A stretch of 64,000 nucleotides of DNA. Source: Streptomyces sp. Je 1-369 (lineage in GTDB: Bacteria; Actinomycetota; Actinomycetes; Streptomycetales; Streptomycetaceae). The stretch is from assembly GCF_026810505.1 (NCBI RefSeq), contig NZ_CP101750.1:2385448-2449447 (forward strand), given 5' to 3'. A program made the translations under genes and the position numbers. The notes below the pieces were generated by a model. It was not told the origin of the DNA. It made no database searches and saw only the letters and a list, made by a program, of their open reading frames with translations. Shown here one piece after another: positions 1-9,745 of this stretch. Position 1 is the first letter of the stretch, and every line of letters starts with the position of its first letter.

Positions 1-727
1 GCTTCCGCTCTTTCCGCTCAACTCGGTGCTGTTCCCCGGCCTCGTGCTGCCGCTGAACGTCTTCGAGGAGCGATATCGCGCCATGATGCGCGAGCTGCTC
101 AAGACCCCCGAGGAGGAGCAGCGCCAGTTCGCCGTCGTCGCGATCCGCGACGGCCAGGAGGTGGCGCCGAGCGCGCCAGGACTCCCCGACCCGACGGCGC
201 TGCCCGAGCACGGCCCCTCCGCGGGGTTCGGCGACGATCCGCTCAAGGCCTTCCACGGCATGGGCTGCGTGGCGGACGCCGCGACGATCAGGGAGCGCGA
301 CGACGGCGGCTTCGAGGTCCTCGCGACGGGCACGACACGGGTGCGCATCACGTCGGTCGACGCGTCCGGGCCGTTCCTCACCGCCGAGGTCGAGGAGGTG
401 CCCGAGGAGTCCGGCGAGGGTGCGGGCACGCTCGCCGAGGGCGTCCTGCGCGCCTTCCGCTCGTACCAGAAGCGGCTGGCGGGGGCGCGGGAGCGGTCGC
501 TGTCGACGGGCGCAGAGCTGCCCGACGACCCGTCCGTCGTCTCCTACCTGGTCGCCGCCGCGGCCGTCCTCGACACCGGCACCAAGCAGCGGCTCCTGGA
601 GGCGCAGGACACGGCGTCGCGGCTGCGGGACGAGCTGACCCTGCTGCGCTCCGAGACCGCGATCATCCGCAACCTGCCCTCGCTGCCCGCGACGGAGCTG
701 ACGCGCGGGACGACGAGCCTCAACTGA
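1..727 (+). CDS. Lon substrate-binding (LAN) domain protein, 5' end cut by window
   Basis: The reading frame is already open at base 2 and begins with LPLFPLNSVLFPG, the usual opening of stand-alone Lon N-terminal substrate-binding domain proteins (PUA-like fold). Only a few N-terminal residues should be missing; the GTG at 26 is therefore probably internal. Over about 240 residues the protein shows the PLNVFEERYR helix and a GMGCVADA strand pair, then a helical C-terminal half. There is no AAA+ or protease domain, so it is not Lon protease itself. Its substrate is unknown. The YbaK gene follows 47 bases later on the same strand and may be co-transcribed. Confidence 0.85.
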   Translation, partial: LPLFPLNSVLFPGLVLPLNVFEERYRAMMRELLKTPEEEQRQFAVVAIRDGQEVAPSAPGLPDPTALPEHGPSAGFGDDPLKAFHGMGCVADAATIRERDDGGFEVLATGTTRVRITSVDASGPFLTAEVEEVPEESGEGAGTLAEGVLRAFRSYQKRLAGARERSLSTGAELPDDPSVVSYLVAAAAVLDTGTKQRLLEAQDTASRLRDELTLLRSETAIIRNLPSLPATELTRGTTSLN

Positions 728-774
728 CGCGGGCCCCACAGCCCGTCTTCGCACCGACGTAAGGCACGAGCACC

Positions 775-1281
775 TTGGCGAAGAAGCAGAAGAAGCAGAC
801 GGCACAGGCCGCGGGGACGCCCGCGACGGTCGCGCTCACCGCGGCCGGGGCGTCCTTCACCGTCCACTCCTACGAACACGACCCGTCCCATCCCTCGTAC
901 GGCGAAGAGGCCGCCGAGGCGATGGGCGTGTCGCCCGACCGGGTCTTCAAGACGCTGGTCGCCGAGGTCGACGGCGCGCTCACCGTGGCGGTCGTCCCGG
1001 TGGCGGGCTCCCTCGACCTGAAGGCGCTGGCCGCCGCGGTCTCCGGCAAGAAGGCCGTGATGGCCGACCCGGCGGCCGCCGAGCGCACCACGGGCTATGT
1101 ACGGGGCGGCATCTCGCCGCTCGGCCAGCGCAAGAAGCTGCGCACGGTCCTGGACGATTCGGCGTCGGCGCACTCCACGATCTGCGTCTCGGCGGGCCGC
1201 CGCGGCCTTGAGGTCGAGCTGGCGCCGGGCGACCTGGCGTCGCTCACGGACGCGGTGCTGGCGCCGATCGGCCGGTCCTGA
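775..1281 (+). CDS. ybaK: YbaK/EbsC-type Cys-tRNA(Pro)/Cys-tRNA(Cys) deacylase
   Basis: A 168-residue single-domain protein of the YbaK/ProX editing family, which hydrolyses mischarged aminoacyl-tRNA (Cys-tRNA-Pro in YbaK). A lysine-rich N-terminus (MAKKQKKQT) is followed by the family core: the VFKTLVAEVDG strand carrying the conserved lysine, the KKAVMADPAAAERTTGYVRG segment, and GISPLGQRKKLRTVLDD, the typical GxxxPxG-like catalytic loop. Start is a TTG at 775, which gives the normal length. Family assignment is firm; the exact tRNA substrate is inferred from the family. Confidence 0.9.
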   Translation: MAKKQKKQTAQAAGTPATVALTAAGASFTVHSYEHDPSHPSYGEEAAEAMGVSPDRVFKTLVAEVDGALTVAVVPVAGSLDLKALAAAVSGKKAVMADPAAAERTTGYVRGGISPLGQRKKLRTVLDDSASAHSTICVSAGRRGLEVELAPGDLASLTDAVLAPIGRS

Positions 1282-1325
1282 AAGTGCCCTCGACACCTGT
1301 CCCGGACGGGACTAGTACCGAGGGC

Positions 1326-1400
1326 ATGTCGAAGAAGACGCGCATGCGGAAGTGGCGGGCCAAGAAGCGCAAGGCCAACCACGGCAAACGTCCCGCCTAG
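1326..1400 (+). CDS. 50S ribosomal protein bL37 candidate (24 residues)
   Basis: A 24-codon ORF with ATG at 1326 and TAG at 1398-1400, preceded by a GAGGG Shine-Dalgarno-like stretch. The product is extremely basic (13 Lys or Arg) and ends in KANHGKRPA. That tail closely matches the C-terminus I recall for actinobacterial bL37 (ANHGKRPNA in mycobacteria), a 24-residue large-subunit protein found by ribosome cryo-EM. Length, charge and tail all agree. It lies 44 bases after ybaK. Identification rests on remembered family sequence, not on an alignment. Confidence 0.75.
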   Translation: MSKKTRMRKWRAKKRKANHGKRPA

Positions 1401-1401
1401 G

Positions 1402-1428
1402 ATCCCGTAGATCCCGTAGCTCCCGTAG
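1402..1428. repeat. Three tandem 9-bp units after the bL37 candidate
   Basis: ATCCCGTAG at 1402-1410 and 1411-1419, then CTCCCGTAG at 1420-1428, immediately downstream of the small ORF. They lie in the 62-bp gap between convergent genes and do not form a hairpin. Function unknown. Confidence 0.6.
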
Positions 1429-1462
1429 TTGCTGCGGATGCCTCAGATCCCGTGCCCAGGGC

Positions 1463-2125
1463 TCAGGGTCCTGGGTACGGCTCCGGGTCCCGCGGGCCGA
1501 ACAGTCCCGTGAGGCCGAGATGCACGGCCAGCGCCGCCACCGGCCAGGCGAGGACCGTGCCCATCGCCTTGAGTTCCAGCGGCGCGTCGAAGACGACGCC
1601 CTTGCCGAGGGACTTGGCGTGCGCCACGACGTCCGTCTCGGGGCCCAGCCAGATGCCGACCCGCCACGCGAGCAGCGCGCCGAGCAGGCTGCCGACCGCC
1701 AGCCCCGCGACCAGCGGGATCCCGCCGCGCTTGCGGAGCAGGAAGACGACGACGCCGCTGACCAGGCCGAAGCCGAGCGACAGCAGGGTGAACGTTCCGT
1801 CTATTCCGATGGCCTGCTCGCCCTCGGTGTCCTTGAGGTACACCGCCTTGCCGTCCGAGACGAGCGGCACCCGCGGCGCCAGCCACATCCACAGCGCGCC
1901 GAGCAGCACACCGGCCACGGCCACCGCGACCACGATCACTGCGGCCTGCACCACTTCGGCCCGCAGGCCCGCACCGTCCCGCTCGTACCCGTCGGGAGAC
2001 CCGTAGGGAGACCCGTCGGGGGACCCGTAAGGAGACGTCGCTCCCGAGGGCTGCTCGGGGGTCTGCCAGGGGTCGTGCGGGGGTTGTTCGTCCGGCGGTT
2101 GGGAGGGAGTCAACGGTGCGGTCAC
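1463..2125 (-). CDS. DUF2567-type actinobacterial membrane protein
   Basis: A 220-residue protein starting at GTG 2125. The first ~50 residues are Pro/Gln/Ser-rich and contain a short repeat (SPYGSPDG twice). About four hydrophobic segments follow: AAVIVVAVAVAGVLLGALWM, LLSLGFGLVSGVVVFLL, IPLVAGLAVGSLLGALLAW and a C-terminal one near VLAWPVAALAVHLGL. This layout fits the DUF2567 family of actinobacterial integral membrane proteins, whose role is unknown. The gene lies 34 bases downstream of the ABC permease on the same strand and may be transcribed with it. The family name is from recalled motif layout; membrane location is clear. Confidence 0.7.
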   Translation of the reverse strand: MTAPLTPSQPPDEQPPHDPWQTPEQPSGATSPYGSPDGSPYGSPDGYERDGAGLRAEVVQAAVIVVAVAVAGVLLGALWMWLAPRVPLVSDGKAVYLKDTEGEQAIGIDGTFTLLSLGFGLVSGVVVFLLRKRGGIPLVAGLAVGSLLGALLAWRVGIWLGPETDVVAHAKSLGKGVVFDAPLELKAMGTVLAWPVAALAVHLGLTGLFGPRDPEPYPGP

Positions 2126-2159
2126 CCCCACATCGTGCCAGCACACCCTGTGCGGCGCG

Positions 2160-2981
2160 TCACCGGACGGCCGCCCGGCGGAACGCCCACGTGGCGACGG
2201 CCAGGGAGACCACGCCGACGCCCGCGCAGACCGCGAGGTCCAGGGCGACGACGACCCAGTCAGGATCAGGACCGAACGTATGGGCGAAGGCCTCCACGCC
2301 GTACGTCGACGGCAGCAGGTCACGCGCGTACTGCAGCACCGTCGGCATCCGGTCGGCCGGGAGCACGCCGAGCAGCAGCGCCGCCGACATGCCCATCTGA
2401 CCGAGCAGGGTGGCCAGTTCGGGGCGTGGCGCGAGCAGGCCGAGGGCGGCGCCGAGTCCCGCGAGGGCGGCACCGGCCAGCGGGATCACCGCGAGCAGCA
2501 CCCACAGGTGGGTGAAGGGCAGCCCGAAGAGCCCGCACCCGACGATCGCCGTCACGAACGTGCCGGGCACCGTGAACGAGGCGTACGCGGCCGCGGCCCC
2601 CAGGACCACGGCGGCGGGCGGCACGGGGAGCGTGGCGTAGTGGTCGAGCCCGCCGTCGGAGCGGAGCTGCCCGAAGTACTGGGCGAGCAGGTTGAGGGCG
2701 ACGAACGCGACGACGAGCACGGAGGACCCGGCGACGACGGCCCGCGCCTCACCGCCCCCGTCGACGACGCCGCGCATCAGGATCATGATGCCGACGGACT
2801 GGAAGGTCGCCACGAAGAGCAGCGGGATGCGGGCGACCCTGGCCCGCGAGAGCTGGGCGCGGTAGACGGCCGAGAGCGCCGGCAGCAGCCGGGCGGGCGG
2901 CCCGAGGGGTGCGGGGCCCGGCGCGGCCGCCTCGGCCCGCCCGTCGGCCCGCACCACGGCTTCGAGGGGAACGGCACTCAC
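2160..2981 (-). CDS. ABC-2 type transporter permease
   Basis: A 273-residue membrane protein with about six hydrophobic segments, including IPLLFVATFQSVGIMILM near residue 50 and VVVALDLAVCAGVGVVSLAVA at the end. It also has the LPSTYGVEAF loop before the last helix, typical of ABC-2 export permeases. It starts with GTG at 2981, 43 bases after the end of the ABC ATPase gene, which strongly implies a two-component exporter. The substrate cannot be told; ABC-2 systems commonly export drugs, lipids or glycans. Confidence 0.85.
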   Translation of the reverse strand: MSAVPLEAVVRADGRAEAAAPGPAPLGPPARLLPALSAVYRAQLSRARVARIPLLFVATFQSVGIMILMRGVVDGGGEARAVVAGSSVLVVAFVALNLLAQYFGQLRSDGGLDHYATLPVPPAAVVLGAAAAYASFTVPGTFVTAIVGCGLFGLPFTHLWVLLAVIPLAGAALAGLGAALGLLAPRPELATLLGQMGMSAALLLGVLPADRMPTVLQYARDLLPSTYGVEAFAHTFGPDPDWVVVALDLAVCAGVGVVSLAVATWAFRRAAVR

Positions 2982-3024
2982 CGGGCAACCCTTCTGTCGC
3001 TGTTCCTACGCACTGTGCTCGGTG

Positions 3025-4059
<1,035 letters not shown>

Positions 4060-4122
4060 GAAGGACGAGCCTACGGGGTCGGCGGGCGCGGAGTGCGCCC
4101 GGGGCGCCCCGTACGTCCTGTG

Positions 4123-5361
4123 TCAGTCGCCTGCCCGGTCGCCCGCGGGCGCGTGCTCCGCGGCCGTGCGCCCGTCGACCTCGCGCCAGAAGCCCGCCCT
4201 GATCGCGTACCGGTCGTGCTCGTCGATCTGGTCGTCCTTGTGCGCGAGCAGGCCGAACCGTGCGGCGTAGCGGAGCAGCTCGCCGTCGACGCGGTGCGGG
4301 ATGCGGGGGTACATCGTGGACAGTTTCTGCAGGTTGTGCTGTTCCGGGAGCCGCGCCATCCAGCGCCGCGCGAACACCTGACCGACCTCGAAGGGGTCGC
4401 CGCCGACGGTGGTGATGTCCTCCTCGCGGTCGGCCCAGCGCTGTTCGGCCGTGGTCAGCTGGGCGAGGGTGGGCAGCGCGGCGGCCTCGGCGGCCTCCGG
4501 GGCGCCGCCCGGGCGCTCGACCCAGCCCTTGTCGGAGGACCAGCGCAGCGTCGCGTTGGTGGGGTGCTGCGCGGGCTGGGTGCCGGGGGCGCGCAGGGCG
4601 GCCAGGTCCTTGGGGGTGGGCACGCCCTTGCCCGGCGGCATGCGGTGCTCGTCGGGCTGCCTGCCGTTGGCCGCGGGTTCGGGGTGGTGGTCCTGGGCCT
4701 CTTCCTCGGCGTGCTGCGCGGCGGCGGCGAGCGCGGACTCCGGGAGCGGGGCGGAGAGGATCGCGGCGATCTCGGGGCGCGGCACGGGCGGGGGCGCGCA
4801 GATGCCGGTGAGCTCCTTGGGGCGGACGGCCTTGGTGATCCAGGCGCGGTCGAGGACGCGCCGCTCGTCGGCCTCCGCGACCAGGTCCTCGGACTGGTTG
4901 TAGTCCCCGTCGGCGGCCTGTACGGCCCACAGGTGGACGGCGACGCCGTGTTCCTTGGCGGCCATCATGCCGGGCAGCAGATCGCCGTCGCCGGTGACGA
5001 GCACGACGTCGGAGCAGGCGCGGTTGCGGGCCAGCTCGGTCAGTTCGGCGTGCATCGCGGCGTCGACGCCCTTCTGCGCCCAGCGGCCGTCGCTGCGGGT
5101 CAGGGCGCCGAGGCGGACGGTGACGCGGGGCATGACGCGCAGTCTGCGGTGTTCGGGCTGGGGGACGCGGTCGGGGGCGCCGTCGAACCAGTAGATGCGC
5201 AGGAGGGGGCGCTCGGTGTCGGCTTCCGCGCGTTCGCGCAGGCCCTGGATGAGGGCGGAGTGATCGACGGTGATCCGGGACCTGGACGGTTCGCCCGCGA
5301 GGAGACTCGCGGCGGCACCCAGCAGATAACCGGCGTCCACCAGGACGATGCAGCGATCCAC
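4123..5361 (-). CDS. NYN-domain (PIN-like RNase fold) protein
   Basis: A 412-residue protein whose first ~190 residues are an NYN domain: CIVLVDAGYLLGAA carries the first acidic residue, QKGVDAAMHAEL the second, and DVVLVTGDGDLLPGM the third acidic cluster, together the metal-binding site of LabA/DUF88-type nucleases. A Pro/Ala-rich linker follows, then a C-terminal helical domain (about 300-400). Of two GTG codons nine bases apart I prefer 5361, which lies at a better distance from AAGAGG; 5370 is the alternative. An RNA-cleaving role is inferred from the fold. Target unknown. Confidence 0.8.
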   Translation of the reverse strand: MDRCIVLVDAGYLLGAAASLLAGEPSRSRITVDHSALIQGLRERAEADTERPLLRIYWFDGAPDRVPQPEHRRLRVMPRVTVRLGALTRSDGRWAQKGVDAAMHAELTELARNRACSDVVLVTGDGDLLPGMMAAKEHGVAVHLWAVQAADGDYNQSEDLVAEADERRVLDRAWITKAVRPKELTGICAPPPVPRPEIAAILSAPLPESALAAAAQHAEEEAQDHHPEPAANGRQPDEHRMPPGKGVPTPKDLAALRAPGTQPAQHPTNATLRWSSDKGWVERPGGAPEAAEAAALPTLAQLTTAEQRWADREEDITTVGGDPFEVGQVFARRWMARLPEQHNLQKLSTMYPRIPHRVDGELLRYAARFGLLAHKDDQIDEHDRYAIRAGFWREVDGRTAAEHAPAGDRAGD

Positions 5362-5698
5362 GCGGTCCACCCTCTTTCCCTGGAGGTTCCCTGACGTGCC
5401 TGGAGGTTCCAGGACAGTGCTACGTGCCTGGAGGTCTCTGGACGTTCCCTCGAAGGCCCACGAAGACACCCTGTCCGGCCAACGAATCAGGGGTGCGGGT
5501 CCGCGTCGGGTTCCCTTCGAGTCTGCCCGACCCGGCGGAGGTTAACGGCCGGAACTCGATCTTCGGCGTGGCGCATCGGCGAATCGCTCCCCGACAGGCC
5601 GTATGACGCACGGTAATTATCCGAAATGCGCGCTTTGCCGCCATATGTGAATCTGGTCGCGTCCTGGCCCCCAGATCCCCCTCAGGAGGAAGATCACC
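5362..5698. other. 337-bp intergenic region between divergent genes
   Basis: This gap separates the NYN gene (leftward) and a 61-codon gene (rightward). It contains three near-identical CCTGGAGGTTCC units at 5379-5390, 5399-5410 and 5428-5439 (last copy imperfect) and, near the right end, the AGGAGGAAG Shine-Dalgarno of the small gene at about 5685. An AT-richer stretch near 5605-5660 probably carries that gene's promoter, but no clear -35/-10 pair could be assigned. No other ORF looks real. Confidence 0.5.
5379..5439. repeat. Three direct repeats upstream of the NYN gene
   Basis: CCTGGAGGTTCC occurs at 5379-5390 and 5399-5410, with a degenerate third copy (CCTGGAGGTCTC) at 5428-5439. Spacings are 20 and 29 bases. 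They lie just upstream of the NYN start codon on the minus strand, where a regulator might bind. Confidence 0.6.
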
Positions 5699-5884
5699 AT
5701 GGCCAAGAACAAACACCGCAAGCAGGGCGGCCAGCAGAACCGCTCCTCGCAGGCCGAGCAGGCGCAGGAGGAGGCCAAGTCGACCGCCGTCGACGCCCAG
5801 ACCTCGATGCAGCCGCAGACGCAGGCCCAGGGCAGCCCTGCTGATGTTGCACGTAAGCACCAGCGGCGCTTCGGTCACAACTGA
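5699..5884 (+). CDS. Small hydrophilic conserved protein (61 residues)
   Basis: ATG at 5699 is preceded by a strong AGGAGGAAG ribosome-binding site. The 61-residue product starts MAKNKHRKQGGQQNRSS, is rich in Gln, Ala and Lys, and ends ARKHQRRFGHN, so it is basic at both ends with no hydrophobic segment. I do not recognise a named domain; similar small proteins with this KHRKQGGQQNRSSQ start seem familiar from streptomycetes. A strong hairpin follows 26 bases after the stop, so it is probably monocistronic. Function unknown. Confidence 0.75.
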   Translation: MAKNKHRKQGGQQNRSSQAEQAQEEAKSTAVDAQTSMQPQTQAQGSPADVARKHQRRFGHN

Positions 5885-5910
5885 CGCGCGCGCAGGCACA
5901 CATGGCACGC

Positions 5911-5945
5911 ATGAGGGGCGCACCCGGTCCGGGTGCGCCCCTCAT
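5911..5945. terminator. Bidirectional hairpin between small gene and dnaE
   Basis: ATGAGGGGCGCACCCGG (5911-5927) and its exact reverse complement (5929-5945) flank a single T. The palindrome lies between the convergent 61-codon gene and dnaE, so it can stop transcription from both sides. It lacks a U-run, as is common in streptomycetes. Confidence 0.85.
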
Positions 5946-5976
5946 GGCAGGTGTCGGTCGGTGACCGGGGGCCGGA

Positions 5977-8900
5977 TCAGCCCGCCAGGCAGGACGGGCC
6001 GAGCAGCACCTTCAGGTCGCCGAAGAGCGCCGGGTCCGGCTTCACGCGGTGCCGGTCGAGGCGCAGCACGGTGGTCTTCTGCGCTCCCTGGAGCTTGATC
6101 CGCACCTCGCTGTTGCCGCGGTGGTGGCTGAGGACCTCTCCGAGGCGGGTGATCATCGGCGGGCTCACCTTGACCGTCGGGATGGTGATGATCACGGGCG
6201 CGTTGGTACCCGCGTTCGACAGGTCGGGGACCTGCATCTCCATCGCGACGAGCCGCGGCACGTCCTCGCGCTTGTCGAGGCGTCCCTTGACGAACACCAC
6301 GGCGTCCTCGACCAGTTGCGTCGACACCAGCTGGTACGTGGCCGGGAAGAACATGCACTCGATGGATCCCGCGAGATCCTCGACGGTGGCGATCGCCCAG
6401 GCGTTGCCCTGCTTGGTCATCTTGCGCTGCAGGCCCGAGATGATGCCGCCGATGGTGACGACCGACCCGTCGGAGAAGTCACCGCCGGTGAGCTGCCCGA
6501 TGCCCGCGTCCGCCTTGTCGGACAGGACGTGCTCCAGGCCGAAGAGCGGGTGGTCGGAGACGTAGAGACCGAGCATCTCGCGCTCCTGGGCGAGCAGGTA
6601 GGTCTTCTCCCACTCGTCCTCGGAGAACTCCACGTCCAGGCCGAAGCCGGGCTCGTCGCCGCCGGTCTCCTCGCCCATCCCCCCGAAGAGGTCGAACTGT
6701 CCCTCGGCCTCCTTGCGCTTGACCGCGACCACGTTGTCGATCATCGGTTCGTACTGCGCGGTGAGGCCCTTGCGGGTGTGCCCCATGGTGTCGAAGGCGC
6801 CCGCCTTGATCAGCGACTCCGTGGTGCGCTTGTTGCAGGCGGTGGCCTCGACCTTGTCCAGGTAGTCGGGGAAGGAGGTGAACTTCCCCTTGGCCTTGCG
6901 GGACCGGATGATCGACTCGACCACGTTCGTGCCGACGTTGCGCACGGCCTCCAGGCCGAAGAGGATCTCGTCGTCTCCCTGGGCGGCGAAGTTGTGCACC
7001 GACTCGTTCACGTTCGGCGGCAGCACCTTGATGCCCATGCGCCGGCACTCGTTCAGATAGACGGCCGACTTGTCCTTGTCGTCCTTCACCGAGGTGAGCA
7101 GCGCGGCCATGTACTCGGCCGGGTAGTTCGCCTTCAGGTAGGCGGTCCAGTAGGTGACCAGGCCGTACGCGGAGGAGTGCGCCTTGTTGAACGCGTATCC
7201 GGCGAACGGGACCAGGACGTCCCACAGGGCCTGGATCGCCTCGTCCGAGTACCCGTTCTTCTTCGCGCCCTCCTGGAAGAGGACGAAGTTCTTCGCCAGC
7301 TCCTCGGGCTTCTTCTTGCCCATCACGCGGCGCAGGATGTCGGCTTCACCCAGCGAGTACCCGGCGACGATCTGGGCGGCCTTCTGCACCTGCTCCTGGT
7401 ACACGATGAGGCCGTAGGTGAGGCCGAGCGTCTCCTTCAGGGGCTCTTCGAGCTCCGGGTGGATCGGCGTGATCTCCTGGCGGCCGTTCTTGCGCTCGGC
7501 GTAGTTGATGTGCGAGTTCATGCCCATCGGGCCCGGCCGGTACAGGGCCGAGACGGCGGAGATGTCCTCGAAGTTGTCGGGCTGCATCTGGCGGAGCAGC
7601 GAGCGCATGGGGCCGCCGTCGAACTGGAAGACGCCGAGCGTCTCACCGCGGCAGAGCAGTTCGAAGGTCTTGGGGTCGTCCAGTTCGAGGGAGAGCATCT
7701 CCAGGTCGATGCCCTTGTCGTTCCGCACCATCTTGACGGCGTCGTCCATGATGGTGAGGTTGCGCAGGCCCAGGAAGTCCATCTTGAGCAGGCCGAGCGA
7801 CTCGCACTGGGGGTAGTCCCACTGCGTGATGGTCACGCCGTCGGTGTGCCGCGTCCAGAGCGGGGCGTGGTCGACGATGGGCTCGCTGGACATGATCACG
7901 CCGGCCGCGTGCACACCCATCTGCCGGACCAGGCCCTCGACGCCCTTGGCGGTGTCGATGACCTTCTTCACGTCGGGCTCGTTCTCGTACATCCCCCGGA
8001 TCTCGCCCGCTTCGCTGTAGCGCGGGTGCTTGGGGTCGGTGATGCCGGAGAGGTCGATGCCCTTGCCCAGGACGTCGGCGGGCATGGCCTTGGTGAGGCG
8101 GTCGCCCATCGCGTACGGATATCCGAGCACGCGCGCGGAGTCCTTGATCGCGTTCTTCGCCTTGATCTTGCCGTACGTGCCGATCATGGCGACCTTGTCG
8201 GCGCCGTACTTCTCCGTCACGTACCTGATCACCTCGACGCGCCTGCGCTCGTCGAAGTCGATGTCGACATCGGGCATGGAGACGCGCTCGGGGTTGAGGA
8301 ACCGCTCGAAGATCAGGCCGTGCGTGATCGGGTCGAGGTCGGTGATGCCCATGGCGTACGCCACGATCGAACCGGCCGCGGAGCCTCGGCCCGGGCCGAC
8401 CGCGATGCCGTTGTTCTTGGCCCACATGATGAAGTCGGCGACGACCAGGAAGTACCCCGGGAACCCCATCTGGATGATGATGTCCATCTCGTACTCGGCC
8501 TGCTTCTGGCGGTCCTCGGGGACGCCGCCCGGATAGCGGCGCTCCATGCCGCGGCGGACCTCCTCCTGGAACCAGGTGACCTCGGTGAAGCCCTCCGGGA
8601 TGTCGAACTTCGGCATCAGGTCGCGCTTCTCGAACATGCCCGTGGTGTCGATCTGCTCGGCCACCAGGAGCGTGTTGCGGCAGCCCTCCTGCCACGCCTC
8701 CGAGGAGTCGATGGCGTACATCTCGTCCGTGGACTTCAGGTAGTAGCCCGTGCCGTCGAAGCGGAAGCGGTCCGGGTCGGAGAGGTTCTTGCCGGTCTGG
8801 ATGCACAGCAGCGCGTCGTGCGCCACGGACTCGTGCGCGTACGTGTAGTGCGAGTCGTTCGTCACCAGGGGCGGGATGCCGAGCTTCTTGCCGACCCGGA

Positions 8901-9519
8901 GCAGGTCGTCACGGACCCGGCGCTCGATGTCGATGCCGTGGTCCATCAGCTCCAGGAAATACCGGTCCTTGCCGAAGATGTCCTGGTAGTCCGAGGCCGC
9001 CTGCACGGCCTCGTCGAACTGTCCGAGCCGCAGCCGCGTCTGCAGCTCGCCCGAGGGGCAGCCGGTGGAGGCGATAAGACCCTCCGACCACTGGGAGATG
9101 GTCTCCTTGTCCATGCGCGGCCACTTCTGCAGCCAGCCCTCGGCATAGGCGTCCGAGGACAGCTTGAAGAGGTTGTGCAGGCCCTTCTCGTTCGCCGCCC
9201 AGATCGTTTTGTGGGTGTAACCACCCGAACCGGACACGTCGTCGCGCTTCTGGTGCGGCTGCCCCCACTTGATCTTGCGCTTGTTCCGGCGCGACTCCGG
9301 CGCCACGTACGCCTCGATGCCGATGATCGGCGTCACGCCCGCCTTCTGCGCCGAGTGGAAGAAGTCGTACGCACCGTGCAGGTTGCCGTGGTCGGACATG
9401 GCGATATGCGTCATGCCCATCTCATTGGCCGCGTTGAACATGTCCTTGAGCCGCGCGGCACCGTCCAGGAGCGAGTACTGCGTGTGGACGTGCAGGTGCG
9501 TGAAGGGCGGCTTGGTCAC
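5977..9519 (-). CDS. dnaE: DNA polymerase III subunit alpha
   Basis: A 1180-residue replicative polymerase of the DnaE1 class. The N-terminal PHP domain begins HLHVHTQYSLLDGA. The catalytic palm contains GPGRGSAAGS and the aspartate motif MPDVDIDFDERRR. The tandem helix-hairpin-helix region and an OB-fold (VTIGGIISGLQRKMTKQG, about residue 1000) complete the standard order. Start is GTG at 9519. Length and motif order are those of a complete essential enzyme. It reads toward a strong hairpin at 5911-5945. Confidence 0.97.
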   Translation of the reverse strand: MTKPPFTHLHVHTQYSLLDGAARLKDMFNAANEMGMTHIAMSDHGNLHGAYDFFHSAQKAGVTPIIGIEAYVAPESRRNKRKIKWGQPHQKRDDVSGSGGYTHKTIWAANEKGLHNLFKLSSDAYAEGWLQKWPRMDKETISQWSEGLIASTGCPSGELQTRLRLGQFDEAVQAASDYQDIFGKDRYFLELMDHGIDIERRVRDDLLRVGKKLGIPPLVTNDSHYTYAHESVAHDALLCIQTGKNLSDPDRFRFDGTGYYLKSTDEMYAIDSSEAWQEGCRNTLLVAEQIDTTGMFEKRDLMPKFDIPEGFTEVTWFQEEVRRGMERRYPGGVPEDRQKQAEYEMDIIIQMGFPGYFLVVADFIMWAKNNGIAVGPGRGSAAGSIVAYAMGITDLDPITHGLIFERFLNPERVSMPDVDIDFDERRRVEVIRYVTEKYGADKVAMIGTYGKIKAKNAIKDSARVLGYPYAMGDRLTKAMPADVLGKGIDLSGITDPKHPRYSEAGEIRGMYENEPDVKKVIDTAKGVEGLVRQMGVHAAGVIMSSEPIVDHAPLWTRHTDGVTITQWDYPQCESLGLLKMDFLGLRNLTIMDDAVKMVRNDKGIDLEMLSLELDDPKTFELLCRGETLGVFQFDGGPMRSLLRQMQPDNFEDISAVSALYRPGPMGMNSHINYAERKNGRQEITPIHPELEEPLKETLGLTYGLIVYQEQVQKAAQIVAGYSLGEADILRRVMGKKKPEELAKNFVLFQEGAKKNGYSDEAIQALWDVLVPFAGYAFNKAHSSAYGLVTYWTAYLKANYPAEYMAALLTSVKDDKDKSAVYLNECRRMGIKVLPPNVNESVHNFAAQGDDEILFGLEAVRNVGTNVVESIIRSRKAKGKFTSFPDYLDKVEATACNKRTTESLIKAGAFDTMGHTRKGLTAQYEPMIDNVVAVKRKEAEGQFDLFGGMGEETGGDEPGFGLDVEFSEDEWEKTYLLAQEREMLGLYVSDHPLFGLEHVLSDKADAGIGQLTGGDFSDGSVVTIGGIISGLQRKMTKQGNAWAIATVEDLAGSIECMFFPATYQLVSTQLVEDAVVFVKGRLDKREDVPRLVAMEMQVPDLSNAGTNAPVIITIPTVKVSPPMITRLGEVLSHHRGNSEVRIKLQGAQKTTVLRLDRHRVKPDPALFGDLKVLLGPSCLAG

Positions 9520-9745
9520 GGTGGAAGGCCTCCGGCGAACGAGGGGTGACAGGCTGCGGGCAGTCTGGGGGGACAGCGTGGAAGTCTAATCCGGGGCGCT
9601 GACAACCGGTGGGCACTCGGGAGTACGGTCGAGCGTTGGAAGGGGCGGAACACCTGCCCCGAGGGGCGGAAGATCCCCCTGTCCCCGGAGGCGGAGCGTC
9701 CGCCCCCGTGTCACGCACCACCCCTGTACCAGGAGGCACCCAGCG

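Noticed and set aside
5490..5550. tRNA-like GC-rich segment with a TTCGAGTC stretch
   Set aside because: No cloverleaf could be drawn on either strand: the T-arm, anticodon arm and acceptor pairing do not fit together.
6049..9549. A 1166-codon ORF antisense to dnaE
   Set aside because: It is an open shadow frame caused by high G+C. The minus strand encodes full-length DnaE with all catalytic motifs; the antisense product has no recognisable domain and His/Val/Leu/Arg-skewed composition.
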